Below are positions 1 to 12,100 of a stretch of DNA of 64,000 nt, piece by piece; position 1 is the first letter of the stretch, and every line of letters begins with the position of its first letter. Position numbers and translations under genes: made by a program. This stretch comes from Lolium rigidum (lineage: Eukaryota; Streptophyta; Magnoliopsida; Poales; Poaceae): positions 276,974,330 to 277,038,329 of the forward strand of contig NC_061510.1 in the NCBI RefSeq assembly GCF_022539505.1, read 5' to 3'. Below the pieces are notes generated by a model, which was not told the DNA's origin, did no database searches, and saw only the letters and a program-made list of their open reading frames with translations.

Positions 1-805
1 TCGAAAATTCGAGAAGGTAGTGGTGATTGAATGTGTTGTTTGATCCTTAATTATCTGATACTTTATAACTACTCTGTTGATTATGATGATTGTCTCTGTT
101 GGTAATGGTGAGTATCTTACATCCATAGGGGCCTTTTGATATTATCTCTGTTGGTAATGATGATTCTGAAGCCAATGTCATAAAGTTCAGCAGTGATGGA
201 CGGCGGCTACTTTTGACCACCAAAGCAGGGCATATTCATGTGCTAGATTCATTTCATGGAAACCATGTAAGCATTTAAACTTCCTAGTGTAATTTGAGTT
301 TTGCTGGCTCATGGGTTTGGTAAACACTACTAATTTGTTTTTGGCAGATAGCAACTTTCAAAGTAAAACCAGCTGTCACCAATTCAACATTGGAGGCATC
401 ATTCAGCCCTGATGGAAACCATGTCATATCTGGTTACAAGCATTTTCTTATCATCCTTTTGATCATTGCTGCATTCTCCTTTACTAAACCAGTAAATCTA
501 ATCATCTTGTTGTTTTGTTCTTGCAGGCTCCGGTGATGGTAGTGTTTATGCTTGGAGTGTTAGAAGTGGAAAGAAAGTATGGACAAATCTGGCGTGTAAT
601 GTTTATGATTACAATTATTATTTATGTGAAATTGTTACTTACATGTATGGTCCCACTGCAGGTAGCACGCTGGGGAAGCACAGATAACGAGCCACCATTG
701 GTTAGGTGGGCTCCAGGATCATTGATGTTCTTGACTGGATCTTCAGAACTATCCTGCTGGGTCCCAGACCTATCCAAGCTGGGATCGTTTACCGTTACGA
801 AGTAA
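1..805 (+). CDS. WDR82: WDR82/Swd2-like WD40 protein, 3' exons (partial)
   Basis: Five exons read in one phase: 1-16, 129-266, 348-432, 527-576 and 662-805, each bounded by AG/GT and ending in TAA. Together they give 143 C-terminal residues; the 5' part lies outside the window. Visible WD40 features are the strand pattern GPFDIISVG, SSDGRRLLLTTKAGHIHVLD, SPDGNHVISGSGDGSVYAWS and a final W-x-P propeller blade. This order matches the C-terminus of the WDR82/Swd2 family, known in Arabidopsis as APRF1. Family members act in the nucleus as subunits of COMPASS-type H3K4 methyltransferase complexes and of an RNA polymerase II termination/phosphatase module. Nothing looks broken. The exact orthologue is inferred from remembered family sequence, not from a search. 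Confidence 0.85.
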
Positions 806-2149
806 ATTCGAACGATATGTGATTGATTAGCTCATTACCATTGTAAGTCTGCAAACTTTACTTCTAGCCACCTGCATTAAAGTAATTTGATCTGTGCCAC
901 TCCCAGCCTCTGAACCTAAGAGATGACATTGAGAAGAAGCTCTCTGCACAAATGCCATAGCAAACTGCAGATACAGTCCCAGAAATGCTGTATTAGCAGC
1001 ATATTGGTTTAAGTGTCTGGGTGTGTATGTCATTTGTCCAACCTGTTCTTTATAGTGGCATCTGCCAGTTAAGGCTAGCTGAGAGTGGTATAAATCTAAG
1101 CAACCCCAACCCTTGATTTTCCTATGTTAAGCAGAACTCTCTGTTTTCTGTAGATTCTGGCATATGAGTGATCGGTGCAGCTTTGTCAAGTAAACATATC
1201 TAGGTAGCAATGGTGTTCAGACTTTCTACTTGACACTCAGCTCTGAATATGAGGAACAATAGGCAATAGTGTTGTATGTGTAGATGTTCACCTTTTATCT
1301 TGATGTATCATTGTGTTTATTATGACACAGTTTGCCTTCATACAGTGTATAATTGTAAAGTAAGTTCTTCATTGCGCACAGGTGGGATGCTTACTTGAAA
1401 CTCTCGCACTGCGTGAAGAGGTTTTAACGATTACCATGTTTTAGTGTTGTTACATCATGTAGGGCTGCATGATGTCAGTAGCTGATATTATTATTTGGGT
1501 GAGTAAATGTGCAAAATGTTTATTGTAGCGGCATACTATTGCACCAATTCACCTTTGTAACGAGGTGAACTTGTGACATTTATGTTTGAAGAATGCCTTC
1601 ATAGTTAGGGCACCTGGTTACCAAGTATGTGTTTGTGATGTCTTGATAATAATACACGTGGCTTGTAAGTTAGTGATATATCACGGACACTTGGGGCTAC
1701 TGGGGACATGTATATGGATGGAGATGTATTTGGGCTGGATGGCCCATCAAGGATGGAACAATTTGTTGATGACTGGCTACAGTAATAATGTCTTAACATC
1801 TCTTCGATCTTGCCAATCCCCTCTTGTTGCTGGCTTAATCTCTACGACCTCATTGTATTCGTATTTGGTTTGCAAGTGTGTGGTCAAGTTGCATCCTTGT
1901 TTTCGTTTTCATGGACCAGTTCATAGTTGAATCTCTTTAAAAAAAACTGAATGTTTGAACAGTTTTGCATTATGGATCCCTTCCAATTTTCTGACGCAGA
2001 AAGTCAAGGGCTTGGGGAGTTTTCAGCGTCTTTGCTTCTTACTTTTGTTCTATCACCTATCAGGCTATGCAATAAGATCCTTTGCCAGCTTCCTTCCATT
2101 TTTCCAACTGCAAGGAGCGCACATAGTTGCGTTGGTGCGTAATGTAGCA
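806..2149 (+). other. 3' UTR and spacer after the WDR82-like gene
   Basis: This AT-rich stretch follows the WDR82-like stop codon. The first several hundred bases are the likely 3' UTR. Only short open frames with no recognisable domain are present. I see no transposon ends, RNA gene or strong repeat. Confidence 0.5.
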
Positions 2150-2575
2150 GCATTTAACTACAAACTACCGAGACATACAAGAATTGTTCCTTCTGATGAG
2201 ACTTGTGAAAGTAAAACAGTATATAAGCACCAACACTGGATGCAGAAAACAAGTAAAAAAAATTACAGGACGAAAGCAAGTCACCACGCCTATGTCGATC
2301 TTACTGCACTAGACATGTCATCTTATTCTGTATTTCATCTACAAATGCTGCAAAGCAAGTGGAGGATTGCTCCAACTGCGAACAGTTCTGTCATTTCCTG
2401 TTGTGCGCATCACGACCATCCTAACTCTAGAATATGTCCTTTCGATCGTGATTTTCATGCTGCTATGCCCGGTCATGCTAAGAAGCTTGTGAAGAAACCT
2501 CTGATCTATTATCGAGAGGGCAGTGCTAGCTTACGGTCACCCATGGGCACGGTCGATCTCCGCACAGCCCATGGG

Positions 2576-2675
2576 TGTTGTTTAGCTGTCGGAAACTAGA
2601 CGGGGAGAAGAATAATGGAGGGAGATGTTGTTTAGCTGTCGGAAACTAGATGCGGAGAAGAATAATGGAGGGAGA
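2576..2675. repeat. 50 bp tandem duplication (2 copies)
   Basis: Bases 2576-2625 and 2626-2675 are head-to-tail copies differing at a few positions. Both begin TGTTGTTTAGCTGTCGG and end AATGGAGGGAGA. They lie in the sequence that interrupts the RLK-derived pseudogene. Confidence 0.9.
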
Positions 2676-2910
2676 AAAGAAGGCCAGAGCCGCCCGCTAG
2701 TATTGCCCTGTTCAAAGCTCAGCCTCCGTCGGTCCTTTGCTGCCACCCATGTATCTTCTCGCATGCGCACTCGCACCCCCACGCTAAGTCCATTGCTCGC
2801 CATTGGCTCGCTCCATTCTTGGCAACGTCTTCTCCGCCGCTGCTCCCTACTGGGTGGTGGGTGGTGGGTGGTGGGAGTTGAGTTCGATTGCCCTAGGAGA
2901 TGAATCCAGG

Positions 2911-3128
2911 GGTGTTTGGTTAGTCTTCATATATTATTATTTTTGCTTTTGGTTTTTGGCTTATAGAAAGCATCAAAATAGATGCATTTGATTTTGGCTT
3001 CTAGCTTATATCATCATGGAACAATGTCTAGTCTAATGCTACAAGTCAAAGCCAAACGCGCATGGGTAGGTGCTTTGTGACTTACAAATCAAAATCCAAA
3101 AGCTAGAATAAGCCCAACCAAAGAGGCT
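2911..3128. mobile_element. Possible MITE with GTGTTTGGTT-type ends
   Basis: The left end GGTGTTTGGTTAGTCTT and the reverse complement of the right end (AAGCCCAACCAAAGAGGC) form an imperfect terminal inverted repeat of about 17 bp. The AT-rich interior is partly self-complementary (TTTGGCTT / AAGCCAAA-type words). Similar ends are common in short grass MITEs of hAT or Harbinger type. No clear target duplication was found, so the class is uncertain. Confidence 0.4.
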
Positions 3129-3574
3129 AGTATGGAGGTAGGAGAAGAAAAAATGGTCAACTGAAACATGAAACAAGAGAGGAGCGTGAGGATAAGGGAG
3201 AAGAAGGGCACACCACACACACACACGGTTTCCCACGTGGCCCTCGGGTGATGCATCATCGTTGTTGCCGTGGCAACAATCACCCGGGAAAGATCCGTTT
3301 GTTCCAGTGAACCTCTATGATTGAAGGTCTAGTCGAATATTCAACGAATGTGCATTTGATTGTGATGGCGACCACCATCGATAACGAATCATGGGAGGGG
3401 GTGCAGAGCACAACAGGATCTAGTACATATTTGCACCCTTGCTCGCTTGATATAGACAGAACCACATATGCAAATATTTCTCAGGTGGTTCATTGTTTGT
3501 CTTACGATGGTAAAAACTAGTACAACCCTATTGTTCAAACAAAAAACCTACAGTCTATTCGAGGGATGGAGCGA

Positions 3575-4074
3575 TTACATCCTTTGGATCGTGCGTTTAG
3601 CAGCATCATGCACACAACCCATCAGCGACAACATGCACGTATACCCATGGCCTCGTCCTATCCATGCTCGACCTCCGCCCTCCGTCCTCCATCCTTGTGG
3701 TGTCCTCCATCCCATGGAAACTCCTCAGTTTAGACTTCTAATCGAAGGTATCCGCCCGATATAACTCAATGGAAGATGGAGGTGCTATGGGGATGAGTTT
3801 AGACTCACCAGATCTAGCTCCGCCGAGCTAGATTCATCACTGGCGAGATTGATTCAACAAAGTCAGTGCTCCAACACAAGGTTAGCTTCCTTGATTTTTT
3901 TGATGGTCCATGAGTGTTTTTCCAAATGTTGCAAAATTGCATACACACGGATGAGATGATGCCATGATTCTAGTTGTGTTGACTTTTTTTATCTCGGGGT
4001 TTAGTTGTGATGGATGGGGATTTACTGCGACAAATAGGGATTTGCTGCACTCAGATTTTTTTTTGCTACATAGT
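3575..4074 (+). repeat. Unit 1 (left part) of an interrupted tandem duplication
   Basis: This segment is the same as 27153-27440 in order and orientation. It starts TTACATCCTTTGG, passes through the shared block CTTCCTTGATTTTTTTGATGG, and ends GCTACATAGT. It contains about 200 bases missing from the second unit. Its continuation lies at 26916-27151, on the far side of the nested transposon block. Confidence 0.8.
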
Positions 4075-5045
4075 GAAAGGATGAGATGTCGCCTAGAGGG
4101 GACGAATATGCGTTTTAAAACTATTACGGATTTGGCTTGTAAGAATACGGAATTGAACTAACGTTTATTTTACAAGCACAAAACCCGAATATACTAGGCT
4201 CAACTAAGTGCAACAACAACAAGTTAAGCTAAGTAAGATAGGCACAAGATATATGTAACACAAGTGATAGCAATATATATGTACTTCAAGCACGATGGCT
4301 ATCACAAGGAAAGTAAACTCGGGTATAGAGATAATCGAGGCTCGTGGAGACGGAGATGTATTCTCGTGTTTCCTCACACAAGGTGAGGTACGTCACGTTG
4401 GAGAGATGCGGGCTACCACGAAGGTCTACCGAATACCACGAAGGACAAATACATTTCCCTTATGGCTAGCTTTTCCTCCACTTCGGAGATGGCAAGCTCC
4501 ACAACCACTTCACAAGCTCCACGAAGAGGTCACGGGAGCACCAACCGTGAAGCCAACTAGAAGGTAACCTCTCCAAAAGTAACAAGCTCACGGTCTCTCA
4601 CTCAAACTAATCGTAATAGGGAGCTCAACACTTATGCAAGGATGCAAAAGAAAGAACACCAAAGGTGGTCAAATCCTTCACACTCCAATTCCACCAAAGC
4701 AACAAATGCTAAAATTAGAGAGGAAGAACAAAGGAGGATATCAATAAATAACTCCAATATCTAGATCCCAAGAGTTACTCTCACTTACAAGAGAAATTGA
4801 TTGGTAGAGGTTGTAGATCTAGATCTCCTCTTTCAAATTCCTCAAGAATATGCAAGAATCGTGGGAGGAAAGGGAGAGAAAGCAAGCTTAAGAGGTTCAA
4901 GAATGGTGGTAAAAACGTGATTAAGAACCCTAGGAAACAATGGGGAAGAAGGCCCCTTTTATACCCCTTCAAGAAAAATGACTGTTTGAGCCAAAATCGA
5001 GCCAACCGGCGCTGAGCTCGGAAGGGCCGGCCAGGGTGCTGACCT

Positions 5046-5189
5046 ACCCGGCATGCCGGCCCATGTGCCGAGTTACCCGGTAGAAGCACTCGGCATGTCG
5101 GCCCAGGTGCCGAGTTACCCGGTAGCAGCACTCGGCATGCCGGCCCAGGTGCCGGGCAGCCCGGCAGCAGCACCCAGCACGCCGACCCT
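5046..5189. repeat. 42 bp GC-rich minisatellite, about 3.4 copies
   Basis: Copies start at about 5046 (partial), 5087, 5129 and 5171 (partial). The core is CACTCGGCATG[C/T]CGGCCCAGG followed by TGCCGAGTTACCCGGTAGCAG. The 42 bp period is a multiple of three, so the minus strand has an open frame with a 14-residue repeat (CRVLLPGNSAPGPA-like). The frame is a by-product of the period and nothing suggests a gene. Confidence 0.9.
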
Positions 5190-5584
5190 AACGTCGACAA
5201 TGCAACAACTTTTGCACATGGACTCCGTTTAAGATGAAAACAATTTTGTTGAAAATATAACGCTGAATAGAACCCTAATAAATATTGGAAATATTGAGAC
5301 TCCTCACATAATGTTTTAGATTATTTTAGAGAGGGAGCCTCCCAACATCAAGAAACGTAAAGACATCCAAACTCGAAAACACAACAGAAGATGCATACGG
5401 ATTCCGTTTTTGATGAACTTGGACTTGTTGAAAAGCTAGCAACAAGCTGAAAAACCTCACACACAAAAACACCAAGAAGCAACAAGAATAGGGATGCAAA
5501 AAATGCAAAAGATTGAGCTCCCTAAGATGATGCGATCAAGTTACACTACCGAAAGTCCCTCTTGATAGTTCGGCTATCTATCCT

Positions 5585-6745
5585 TGTTGCGGTCAGAAAC
5601 CCACCGGCGAGCAACGACGGGCAACACAGTAGAGCCGGGAGGCTCCCAGAACTGCGGCTGGCCCTGGTCCCTAGAGCGACGGCCCGCAAAGCCTCGGCAC
5701 GCACGTCCGATGCTGGTGCAAGGGCGTGCCACCCGACCTATACCCGGTCGGGAAGGTGATGGATTTGCTTCGCTTAGTTTCTCGCATGGCATACACGTAA
5801 ACATTAAATACGAGCCTCGATCGGCTCTCGGGTTATCCTCGTGAATCGGCTCAAGGAGCCGATCCACCCATGATTCGTATGAGGTCTACGATCACATGGT
5901 GGTCCTGCTTGATCAATATAAAGCTAAAACGACCTACGACGATTTAGGGTTTTCACCACATAATCGGAACATCCTACGCGTGATTGAGCTCGACAGCCAC
6001 GCACGGTGATAATAAACCGACCCTAGACAAGGCCTAAAAACCAACATGAAGTTGATCCCCGGAACATCTTATCTAGGGCTAGCAAACTACACCCTACATG
6101 CCTCTGGATCCTTCAACCCGTTTGCAAGGCCTAACTATGCAGATATTAAACTAATCCTTGAAGAACAAGGAGCAATCATAACGGATCGGATCTACTAAAT
6201 AATGATCAAGCGAAGTGCCGCCCTTACACCTAAGATAGGTGTAAGGGCGGCTAGACGTCTAAGGGTTGCATGGACAAAAGCATGTGACACGATGAAACAA
6301 TGCTAACCCTAACACATCTATGATAACTACGTTGCTCGCCATCAACAAGGCTTCAGCACGAGCAACGCATGAACAACGAATAAATGTATACTGTCTAGAT
6401 CGCAAGATGCGATCTAGGCAGCATGATGCTTACCCGGAAGAAACCCTCGAAACAAGGGGTTGGCGATGCGCCTAGATTGGTTTGTGACGAACGTGATTGT
6501 TGTTTTTCTCAATAACCCTAGATACATATTTATAGTCCGTAGACTTTCTAACGTGGGAATAATCCCAACCGTGCACGAGCCAAATTCTATCTAACCGACA
6601 CGCATCCTACTATATTTACAGATACACGGGCAAACTAGCCCAAACTTTGTATACAAGGCCGATTCATGTATTTCTTCCGTGTATATTCTTCAAGCCCATC
6701 TTAATCCCGGCCCACCTCTGATCCGGTCAAATTCTGGTGATAACA
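5585..6745 (-). repeat. 3' LTR of element B
   Basis: In element sense it starts TGTTATCACCAGAA and ends CCGCAACA. It matches 22072-23230 with scattered substitutions and short indels. A TATA-like TATAAATA (minus strand, 6527-6534) lies inside. It carries three perfect hairpins: 5845-5863, 6217-6251 and 6395-6417. Confidence 0.93.
6217..6251. other. 15 bp-stem hairpin in the element B LTR
   Basis: GCCGCCCTTACACCT (6217-6231) and its exact reverse complement (6237-6251) flank a 5-base loop, AAGAT. The same position in the other B LTR (about 22700-22735) keeps a 13 bp stem. In the element A LTRs (about 42143-42173 and 48735-48768) the outer stem is kept but the inner part has diverged. Confidence 0.85.
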
Positions 6746-6751
6746 CATGCC

Positions 6752-6765
6752 CCCCTGGTTTTGGA
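6752..6765 (-). other. Polypurine tract of element B
   Basis: Read on the minus strand, AAACCAGGGGGGCATG directly precedes the LTR start TGTTATCACC. The same tract precedes the 3' LTR of element A (about 48215-48230). This marks the plus-strand priming site and fixes the element's orientation. Confidence 0.75.
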
Positions 6766-6949
6766 AATGATAATTCCAAAATCACTCTGCTCTTTTCTTC
6801 GTCGGGTCATGTCGTTGGCAGAGCAGGACCGTCGCAGTATCCTTCATCATGATGCCTTGCCTTCTCAACTTCTCTGCAAGATTTGATAGCTATAACATCA
6901 CTTCCTCGGAAACTGCTGCAACATTAACTCCCCCATATCCCCTGTAGCC

Positions 6950-7366
6950 ATGTCTTCTTCCTCCTCCTCCTCCTCGGCCACATCAGGTCTCTCCTACGTA
7001 TCGTCTCCCTTTCGTGAGCCGACGCCAGAGTGGGGCTCGTTGGCGGCGCACGGCATCCTCGCCCCAACGACGTGGGACAAGGAGGACCACGATTCCTCCG
7101 TCTGGTCCGAGGATGACAAGTCCTTGACCGACGGAGAGGACGACCTCCAATTCCTCGTCGACGGGGAGGAGGAAGCGGAGAGCGAGGACGACCGCTTCTC
7201 CTGGGACGACTTCACCTCCTCCGACGAGGAGGAGGAAGAGGAGGAAGACACCTCCTCCGACGAATATCCGCCGGCAAAGCGCTTCCGCGCCTGGTGGGAC
7301 GACGACAGCGACGACGTCAACAAGGAAGACGAGGCTCCCGTAGAAGGCTACGGGAGCAGCGACGAG
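6950..7366 (+). pseudogene. Antisense acidic ORF of element B, 5' part (interrupted by element C)
   Basis: An open frame from ATG 6950 runs against the sense of element B, starting about 200 bases from its 3' LTR. It begins MSSSSSSSS and is very rich in Ser, Asp and Glu, including a run EEEEEEED and a motif PPAKRFRAWWDDDSDD at about residue 108. Element C entered at 7366/7367. Beyond its target duplication the same frame resumes at 16015 and stops at 16077, so the uninterrupted ORF would have had 159 codons. A homologous antisense ORF sits in the same place in element A (47519-47944), with the same serine-rich start and KRFRAW motif. Function unknown; the composition suggests a disordered nuclear protein, which is inference. 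Extra antisense ORFs are known from some plant Gypsy elements. Confidence 0.75.
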
Positions 7367-9164
7367 TGTAGGATAAAGTTGCATAGAAAACAAAAAATTT
7401 CCTACCGCGAACACGCAATCCAAGCCAAGATGCAATCTAGAAGACGGTAGCAACGAGGGGGTATCGAGTCTCACCCTTGGAGAGATTCCAAATCCTACAA
7501 GATGAGGCTCTTGTTGCTGTGGTAGACGTTCACTTGCCGCTTGCAAAAGCGCGTAGAAGATCTTGATCACGATCGCTTCCGGCGCCACGAACGGGCAGCA
7601 CCTCCGTACTCGGTCACACGTTCGGTTGTTGATGAAGACGACGTCCACCTCCCCGTTCCAGCGGGCAGCGGAAGTAGTAGCTCCTCTTGAATCCGACGAG
7701 CACGACGGCGTGGTGTCGGTGGTGGTGGAGAAATCCGGCGGAGCTTCGCTTAAGCGTGCGGGATGTGGTGGAGGAGAGAGGCCGCTAGGGTTTGGGGGAG
7801 AGAGAGAGGGTTGGGCGCCGGCCCTCTAAGGGGTGCGGCCAAGGCTGAGGCTTGAAGTGGCCAGCCCCCTCTCCTATGCCCCTCATTATATAGGTGGAAG
7901 CCCCAAGAGTTCTAGTCCAAGTCTTCGAATAAGACCCCAACACTAAAACCTCCCATATGTGGGAAACCTACTCAAGGAGGGAGTCCTACCCAAGGTGGGA
8001 CTCCCACCTTTCCTTGAGGTGGGTTGGCCGGCCACCCTAGAGGAGTCCACCTTGGACTCCTCCCCTTTAGGGTTGGCTGGCCATGCAGGTGGAGTCCCTC
8101 CGGGACTCTACTTTCCATGGTGATTTTTCCGGACTTTTCTAGAACCTTCTAGAACCTGCCATAAATGCACCGGATCATTTCCAAACTTGGAATATGACTT
8201 CCTATATATGAATCTTATTCTCCGGACCATTCGGAACTCCTCGTGATGTCCGGGATCTCATCCGGGACTCCGAACAAATATTCGAACTCCATTCCATATT
8301 CAAGTTCTACCATTTCAACATCAAACCTTAAGTGTGTCACCCTACGGTTCGCGAACTATGCGGACATGGTTGAGTACTCACTCCGGCCAATAACCAATAG
8401 CGGGATCTGGAGATCCATAATGGCTCCCACATATTCAACGATGACTTCAGTGATCGAATGAACCATTCACATACGATACCAATTCCCTGTGTCACGCGAT
8501 ATTTTACTTGTCCGAGGTTTGATCTTCGGTATCACTCTATACCTTGTTCATCCTCGTCTCCTGACAAGTACTCTTTACTCGTACCGTGGTATGTGGTCTC
8601 TTATGAACTTATTCATATGCTTGCAAGACATTAGACGACATTCCACCGAGAGGGCCCAGAGTATATCTATCCGTCATCGGGATGGACAAATCCCACTCGT
8701 TGATCCATATGCCTCAACTCATACTTTCCGGATACTTAATCCCACCTTTATAACCACCCATTTACGCAGTGGCGTTTGATGTAATCAAAGTACCTTTCCG
8801 GTATAAGTGATTTACATGATCTCATGGTCATAAGGACTAGGTAACTATGTATCGAAAGCTTATAGCAAATAACTTAATGACGAGATCTTATGCTACGCTT
8901 AATTGGGTGTGTCCATTACATCATTCATACAATGATATAACCTTGTTATTAATAACATCCAATGTTCATGATTATGAAACTAATCATCCATTAATCAACA
9001 AGCTAGTTAAGAGGCATACTAGGGACTCTCTGTTTGTCTACATATCACACATGTACTAATGTTTCGGTTAACACAATTATAGCATGATATATAAACATTT
9101 ATCATAAACATAAAGATATAAATAATAACCACTTTATTATTGCCTCTAGGGCATATCTCCTTCG
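7367..9164 (-). repeat. 3' LTR of element C
   Basis: Matches 14217-16009 with scattered single-base changes and small indels. Its element-sense first base is changed (CGAAGG instead of TGAAGG). A TATA-like word lies at 7887-7892 on the minus strand. Confidence 0.93.
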
Positions 9165-9176
9165 ATCTCCCACTTG
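9165..9176 (-). other. Polypurine tract of element C
   Basis: On the minus strand, GCAAGTGGGAGAT abuts the 3' LTR, as in BARE/Angela elements. Confidence 0.8.
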
Positions 9177-12100
9177 CACTAGAGTCAATAATCTAGTTTA
9201 CATTTGTAAAGATATAACACCTTGGCCTTATGGTGCTTTATCATGTATTGCTCACGGGAGAGGTTTTAGTCAACGGATCTGACACGCTCAGAAACGTATG
9301 TATTTTGTAATTCATTTGCGTCTCAACGCATCACTCATTTCCAAATGAGTCGGCATTAAATATGTTTGATCTTCTCGGTGGAACCTTAATTCCGCTGTCT
9401 CGAAATATGTCACTAATATTGTCACACACAATATAGCTTCAAAGTTCCGACTACGTCGGAACTGCACCAAGTTCTCAAAGAACCTCTTGACTTAACATCC
9501 TTTGTCATTGTCAAAATAATAACATACTCTGCCTTCTTTTGTAGAATCCGTCACAATATTTAGAACTCTTCTAAATCTAGCATAGACAACTTCTAGCTCA
9601 TTGTGCTACCTTTTAAACAACACTTAGTCTAATTTGAGATTGAAATTATATTTTATATGTGACAAAACCTATATCGGTGTAACACCTTACAGCGATTTGT
9701 TTGTCATTTCTTCATACAAAAAAATATATATATATATCCTTAGTTCTTCTAAAGTACTCAAGGATATTCTTACTGTCGTCCAATGATCATCATATGAATC
9801 ATTCTGGTATATGCTCATAACACTTTATAGCACATGATATCTGATTGTGTACATATTATTCGTGATCTATAATCACTCATGTGTTTTTACTCATTGAGTG
9901 TCGGATACACTCAAGTCTTGTTAAACCTTCACATGACAAGAACATTTTCTTAATATTTCTATATTGAACTACTTCAATATCCATCATATGTACTTTGACT
10001 TAAACTTATTTATGTGTTTCAATCTATCTTCATAGATCTTGACACTAAATTTGTTTCAGTCCATATCCTTTCATTGAAGTTAATTCTCAATGAAACCTTT
10101 TTAATCAAGTATATAATTACATCATTTATAACCAACTATATGTCACCTACATAAAGTATTATAAATGTGTCTTAGCGCTCCACTTAATTTCTTGCAAATG
10201 CAAGCCTCTTCATCGTCTTTGATGAAATCAAAAACTCTTTGACTATTTCATCTGGTGAAGATTCCAACTCCGTGATACTTACTTCATCCAATTGAAGTTC
10301 GTATACCTATCTAGTATTCCACGGACCAGCAAAACTCTTGGTTGTATCTTGTATACACCTTTAATACATACTTCTGATAAGTAATGTATTTTGCCATCCT
10401 ACTAGCATATCTCATAAAAGAAATATGTAGTGATTACTAGAATAATCCACATAGACTATAAGCATTGCTACGGAAGATCTAATCTTATCGTAGTCAACTC
10501 TTTGAACTTTGTCATAAACAATTTTTCGACAAGTCGAGCTCTTTCAAGGATATTTCATCCAAGTCCATCAATTTTATAGATCCATTTACTTTCAAAAAGT
10601 ATGCATCTATCTTGGATTTCATGGCGTATAGCCATTTTAACGGAGTCAGGGCCCATCATAACTTCTTTGTTTTGTAGTTGGTTTATCATTGTTCAAAATC
10701 AATCCTTTGTCCACAAATCATTTATTTGATCACAAAGTAAACCATACCTACAAGGTTCAATAAGTACTTCGATCTCCATGGCTAAAACACTTTGTAGTCA
10801 TGGGAGCCATGATCGTCGTGGTCGCTTCCGGAACCAATTCCAATGCTGCGCTACTCTGATCATTATGCTCAGGTTCATAAACCTTATCAAATTATATTGT
10901 CTTCCCACTCAAATACTTCACTAGAAACAATTTCTTGGAAATAAGAAACATTGACAAACACTTTTGTCTTTGTCTTGTGGGAAGAATTCCCAATCAAATC
11001 TCTGGGATAACCAACAAAGACATTCATCCCATTTTGGTTGTAAACTTATTTACTTATGCTATGCATACCAAAATTTAAGAAAAGACTATCAGGGTTCATA
11101 CCCATGTCATAACTCGTATGGTGTCATTTCAACGGATCATGATGATGCTCTATTCAGTGTAAAAGCGGTAGTCACTAAAGCATAATCCACAAAAATATAA
11201 TGGCGTCATAATATTTTATCTCATCATTTAATCCAACAAGGTTTGGATACATCTCTCGGATACTATATCATTATTATGATACTCCAAGAAATGTGAGTTG
11301 TAGAACAATTTCATGACTCTCTTAGATGTTCGCTAAAACTCGTAATTCAAATATTTTCACCATGATCCAATCATAGATATTTGATTTTTCTATTACGATG
11401 ATTTCCACTTCATGCTGAATTTTATTTGAATCTATTCAAATGTTTCAAACTTCTTCCTTATTGAATATATCCACACATATATACTCAATTCATCGTTGGA
11501 AGTTTTCATGAAGTAGAAGAATCTCCCGCACACAACTATGCTCAGTGAACCACATACATCATTATGTATTTTTCCACTAAGTTTGTTGCCCGTTCAACTC
11601 TCGGCCTATGAACGGTATTTCAGTCATTACCTTTTAGAAAAGATTTTGCAAGCGCCAATCGATTCAAAAAAAAAATCAAATGACTCCAAAAATCCATTTG
11701 CATGGAGTTCCTTCATGCGTTCCTTTCTAACATGACCTAAATGGCGGTTCCACAAATAAGTGGAATTCAAATCATTTGCCTTATGGCATTTTAGCGTCAG
11801 TATTATGTGTGTATGTTTCACCATTAAGATTTATAATAACTTATCCATCGTACATGGAGTAATGTCATAATTTGAACAACTCATTGTTTTTATTTGACCA
11901 GAGCAAAATAGCAATTTATTAAGCTCTTTATTATAAATTCTAAGGGTTAGGTAGAATGCCAACGACAATCATAATAACACTTTATTATGTTCCAGACGTG
12001 CATTATTACCATATTCCTTATCAGTCACTTAGGCCCTAGTATTCTTGTATTGCGTTGTTTTTGTATGACACTTCATACCAACCAATACAGTACTTATACC

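Larger units (their letters stand above)
2150..3490 (-). pseudogene. Decayed copy of the LRR-RLK last exon and 3' flank
   Basis: Two blocks match the 3' end of the intact receptor-kinase gene at 30879-35069, in the same orientation. Bases 2150-2507 match the 3' UTR and flank (about 30540-30905), including phrases such as CAGTATATAAGCACCAACAC and CATCCTAACTC. Bases about 3300-3485 match the last exon (about 30955-31140); on the minus strand they still read LDPVVL, SLSMVV, ITIKC and STRPSI. About 790 bases of unrelated sequence, with a 50 bp tandem repeat and a possible MITE, separate the blocks. The remaining kinase exons and the LRR exon are not visible here, and substitutions remove the coding capacity. 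This is a partial duplicate, not a gene. Confidence 0.75.

Noticed and set aside
1955..2599. 214-codon open frame on the plus strand
   Set aside because: Much of it is the reverse strand of the RLK 3' flank copy. The translation has no domain and the matching region at 30.5-30.9 kb is noncoding.
4781..5200. 139-codon minus-strand frame
   Set aside because: It is kept open by the 42 bp minisatellite, whose period is a multiple of three.
6983..7648. 221-codon minus-strand frame in element B/C
   Set aside because: It is the mirror of the acidic antisense ORF and crosses the border between two elements.
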